Source: Halococcaceae archaeon
GTDB lineage: Archaea; Halobacteriota; Halobacteria; Halobacteriales; Halalkalicoccaceae
Reading direction: 5' to 3'
DNA: 6,117 nt
Assembly: GCA_007128515.1 (NCBI GenBank)
Contig: SKXI01000241.1
Span: 1-6,117 of the forward strand
Numbering within the stretch: position 1 is the first letter of the stretch; every line of letters starts with the position of its first letter. The notes beneath the pieces were generated by a model. The model was not told the DNA's origin and did not search any database. It saw only the letters and a program-made list of their open reading frames with translations. Positions 5,970-6,117 of the stretch are shown one piece after another. The translations under genes were made by a program, and so were the position numbers.

Positions 5970-6117
5970 CTAGCGTTCGCGCTCGGTGTTCTCGACGACC
6001 GCGAACTTCGACCGTATTCTACTACAGTGGCGTTCGACCGGCTCCACACGATAGATCGGCGAACTCCTCACCGCGGAGCGTAACCTCCTCCGCGAGGAGA
6101 ACGGACCCGGATCGCAC
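5970..6117 (-). CDS. Possible 3' end of a minus-strand gene entering from the right edge (partial, uncertain)
   Basis: One minus-strand frame is open from the edge to a TAG at 5972-5970 and ends in IRSKFAVVENTERER, a charged tail with typical haloarchaeal codons in its last dozen positions. Its upstream part is Arg/Ser-rich and looks less real. A second minus frame, open from the edge to a TAG at 6024-6022, instead reads SVLLAEEVTLRGEEFADL with good codons before degenerating. The more protein-like segment thus switches frame near 6050-6060, which would suggest a frameshifted or decayed gene end. No family is recognised, and the whole may be non-coding upstream sequence of gpdA. Confidence 0.25.
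   Translation of the reverse strand, partial: CDPGPFSSRRRLRSAVRSSPIYRVEPVERHCSRIRSKFAVVENTERER

Overview
The window reads as chromosomal DNA of a halophilic archaeon (class Halobacteria). The DNA is GC-rich, codons in the genes end mostly in G or C, and the encoded proteins are rich in Asp and Glu and poor in Lys. Three of the four complete genes have a TATA-like element about 27-29 bases upstream of the ATG and no ribosome binding site, the leaderless pattern usual in haloarchaea. The species cannot be named from the sequence alone.

Layout: bases 1-27 may hold the last codons of a plus-strand gene. A class II fructose-bisphosphate aldolase (fba) occupies 181-1173 on the minus strand. Bases 1174-2025 contain no convincing gene, but they include the fba promoter, a perfect dyad upstream of it, an AT-rich island near 1541-1580 and the promoter of the next gene. 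A sugar-nucleotidyltransferase with a C-terminal left-handed beta-helix lies at 2026-2985 on the plus strand. It converges on a phosphoglucomutase/phosphomannomutase at 3075-4445 (minus), with a small hairpin between the two. A GlpA/GpdA-type FAD-dependent glycerol-3-phosphate dehydrogenase lies at 4645-5868 (minus). The last 147 bases may carry the 3' end of another minus-strand gene.

The genes form a plausible metabolic neighbourhood. GpdA would oxidise glycerol 3-phosphate to dihydroxyacetone phosphate. Aldolase would condense this with glyceraldehyde 3-phosphate to fructose 1,6-bisphosphate in gluconeogenesis. The mutase would make a hexose 1-phosphate, and the nucleotidyltransferase would activate it to an NDP-sugar for glycans or the cell surface. 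Each gene seems to have its own promoter, so this is a neighbourhood and not an operon.

I found no convincing novel system. The points most worth a second look are the GpdA, which stops where the C-terminal iron-sulfur domain of its family would begin and has no gpdB/gpdC beside it; the gene-free 852 bases with an AT-rich island; and the dyad upstream of fba.
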